From positions 1-5,768 of the forward strand of contig JACZSS010000213.1 of assembly GCA_022574115.1 (NCBI GenBank): DNA of 5,768 bases. The letters run 5' to 3'. The translations under genes were made by a program, and so were the position numbers. Positions 5,192 to 5,768 of this stretch are shown one piece after another; within the stretch, counting starts at the first letter, position 1, and every line of letters starts with the position of its first letter. Source of the DNA: Candidatus Heimdallarchaeota archaeon (GTDB lineage Archaea; Asgardarchaeota; Heimdallarchaeia; Heimdallarchaeales; Kariarchaeaceae). The notes beneath the pieces are model-generated. The model saw only the letters and a list, made by a program, of their open reading frames with translations. It did no database searches and was not told where the DNA came from.

Positions 5192-5212
5192 TCACCTCGG
5201 TCTAGATCATCA

Positions 5213-5224
5213 GTATTAATTATG
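5213..5224 (-). promoter_or_regulatory. TATA box for the surface-protein gene
   Basis: GCATAATTAATA on the minus strand is centred near 5218, about 27 bases before ATG 5191, which predicts a leaderless transcript. A GAGGTGA directly abuts the ATG, too close to act as a normal Shine-Dalgarno site. Confidence 0.5.
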
Positions 5225-5231
5225 CTCCCCG

Positions 5232-5265
5232 AATTATTAGATTTTTCAAATTTTCAAGCACTTTT
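5232..5265 (-). promoter_or_regulatory. Upstream promoter element shared with the acidic-protein gene (copy 2)
   Basis: On the minus strand AAAAGTG, CTTGAAAATTTGA, three bases and then ATCTAAT match the element at 1829-1858, with the 13-base core identical. Its core is centred about 34 bases upstream of the TATA centre, compared with about 29 in the other promoter. Confidence 0.35.
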
Positions 5266-5432
5266 TTGGTCGATTGGTACTTGTGTTTCAAACCATAATA
5301 GATGATTGAGTATAAAATGCCATTAAAACAATGTTATTAATCAATTAATTGTCTATTACGAAGTAAAATGGTCCTTTTGTATTAAGGAACTCAATTACGG
5401 TTTTCTTTTGAATAGAGTAAATTCGTGATAAT

Positions 5433-5502
5433 GAGTAAACGTAATCTATGCAGTTATAATACATAAAAATAAGTAAATTTATGCAATACTATTACATAAA
5501 AT
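5433..5502 (+). repeat. Imperfect tandem repeat in the divergent intergenic region
   Basis: Two adjacent units share GAGTAA/AAGTAA, then TATGCA (5447-5452 and 5480-5485), then TACATAAAA (5459-5467 and 5491-5499). The second unit is about six bases shorter. The region is very AT-rich and contains TATA-like stretches. It could be a pair of regulator sites for the downstream plus-strand frame or simple sequence duplication. The remainder of 5266-5595 shows only a 10-base palindrome CAATTAATTG at 5342-5351 and no gene. Confidence 0.4.
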
Positions 5503-5595
5503 GAGATTTTTGATGTTGTAAATTTTCTGAATAGAGATAAATAGTGACAAGCTGGTTGTGATTGATAGGCAGTTAAACAGGTAAACAGCTTTCAA

Positions 5596-5768
5596 TTGGG
5601 AAATGTATTGGTTGCTACGATTGTTGATGGTAAAGTAGAATATTGCAATGCCACCAGTGAAGATTTTTGTTCTGATCTAGGCGAGAAGGATGAATTAGAG
5701 CAAACAGTTTATCTAATCGAAAGTCTTCTCTCAAGATCGAGCATCAAAGTTGCATGGTTGATACCTTT
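5596..5768 (+). CDS. Partial unrecognised protein (N-terminal part, cut by window edge)
   Basis: The plus frame is open from after a TAG at 5566-5568 to the right edge, giving 57 codons from TTG 5596 or 53 from TTG 5608. The peptide looks genuine: a beta strand VLVATIVDGKVEYCN, an acidic segment (SEDFCSDLGEKDELE), an amphipathic helix (TVYLIESLLSRSS) and another strand IKVAWLIP. This beta-helix-beta order suits a small cytoplasmic domain, but I do not recognise the family. There is no ATG near the beginning and no Shine-Dalgarno sequence. A weak TATA-like AGATAAATAG lies at 5536-5545. The start is therefore uncertain, and 5'-truncation of an older gene is possible. The other five frames here are closed by stops. 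Confidence 0.5.
   Translation, partial: MGNVLVATIVDGKVEYCNATSEDFCSDLGEKDELEQTVYLIESLLSRSSIKVAWLIP

Noticed and set aside
5192..5199. GAGGTGA next to ATG 5191 as a Shine-Dalgarno site
   Set aside because: It has no spacing to the start codon, and the TATA position predicts a leaderless transcript that would not contain it.
1..5768. CRISPR arrays, tRNA or rRNA genes, insertion sequences
   Set aside because: No regularly spaced repeats with unique spacers, no cloverleaf or rRNA-like sequence, and no transposase or terminal inverted repeats were seen.

Overview
The window most likely comes from an archaeon, and an Asgard-type lineage is the best guess, though this rests on style rather than on a marker gene. 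The DNA is AT-rich. Starts are a mix of ATG, GTG and TTG. TATA boxes centred about 26 to 30 bases before the start codon suggest leaderless or nearly leaderless transcripts. The large surface protein has a signal peptide, a glycosylation-rich ectodomain, a Thr/Ser-rich stalk and a C-terminal membrane anchor followed by basic residues. No rRNA, tRNA, CRISPR array or complete mobile element is visible.

Left part (1-2165), mostly minus strand. A P-loop kinase of the thymidylate-kinase type runs off the left edge. Then comes a small zinc-ribbon neighbourhood read on the minus strand: an acidic 73-residue protein (1768-1547), a 180-residue membrane protein with a C-terminal four-cysteine zinc ribbon (1440-898), and a second, decayed copy of the acidic protein (about 831-587). 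The two copies are 59/70 identical, differ mainly at silent positions, and are each bordered by the same short direct repeat. Upstream, at 2107-1971, lies a third broken CxxC-containing reading frame. A convergent plus-strand remnant may lie at 441-572.

Middle part (2166-3595), plus strand. A 76-residue secreted peptide precursor with two cysteines in its mature part is followed by a T-tract. Next is a complete Uma2/DUF820 PD-(D/E)XK-type protein whose promoter carries two inverted repeats, one of them lying over the TATA box and expected transcription start. The 307 bases after it separate it from a convergent gene and hold no gene I can support.

Right part (3596-5768). A 531-residue minus-strand surface protein (signal peptide, N-terminal CBM9/DOMON-like beta domain, two Ig-like domains, Thr-rich stalk, TM anchor) is divergent from an incomplete plus-strand frame that leaves the window at the right edge. 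The 404 bases between them contain a promoter, an upstream element shared with the acidic-protein gene, and an imperfect tandem repeat.

The genes do not form one obvious pathway. The strongest candidate for something undescribed is the duplicated acidic CxxC-associated protein flanking a membrane zinc-ribbon protein. The secreted two-cysteine peptide and the dyad-bearing Uma2 promoter come next.
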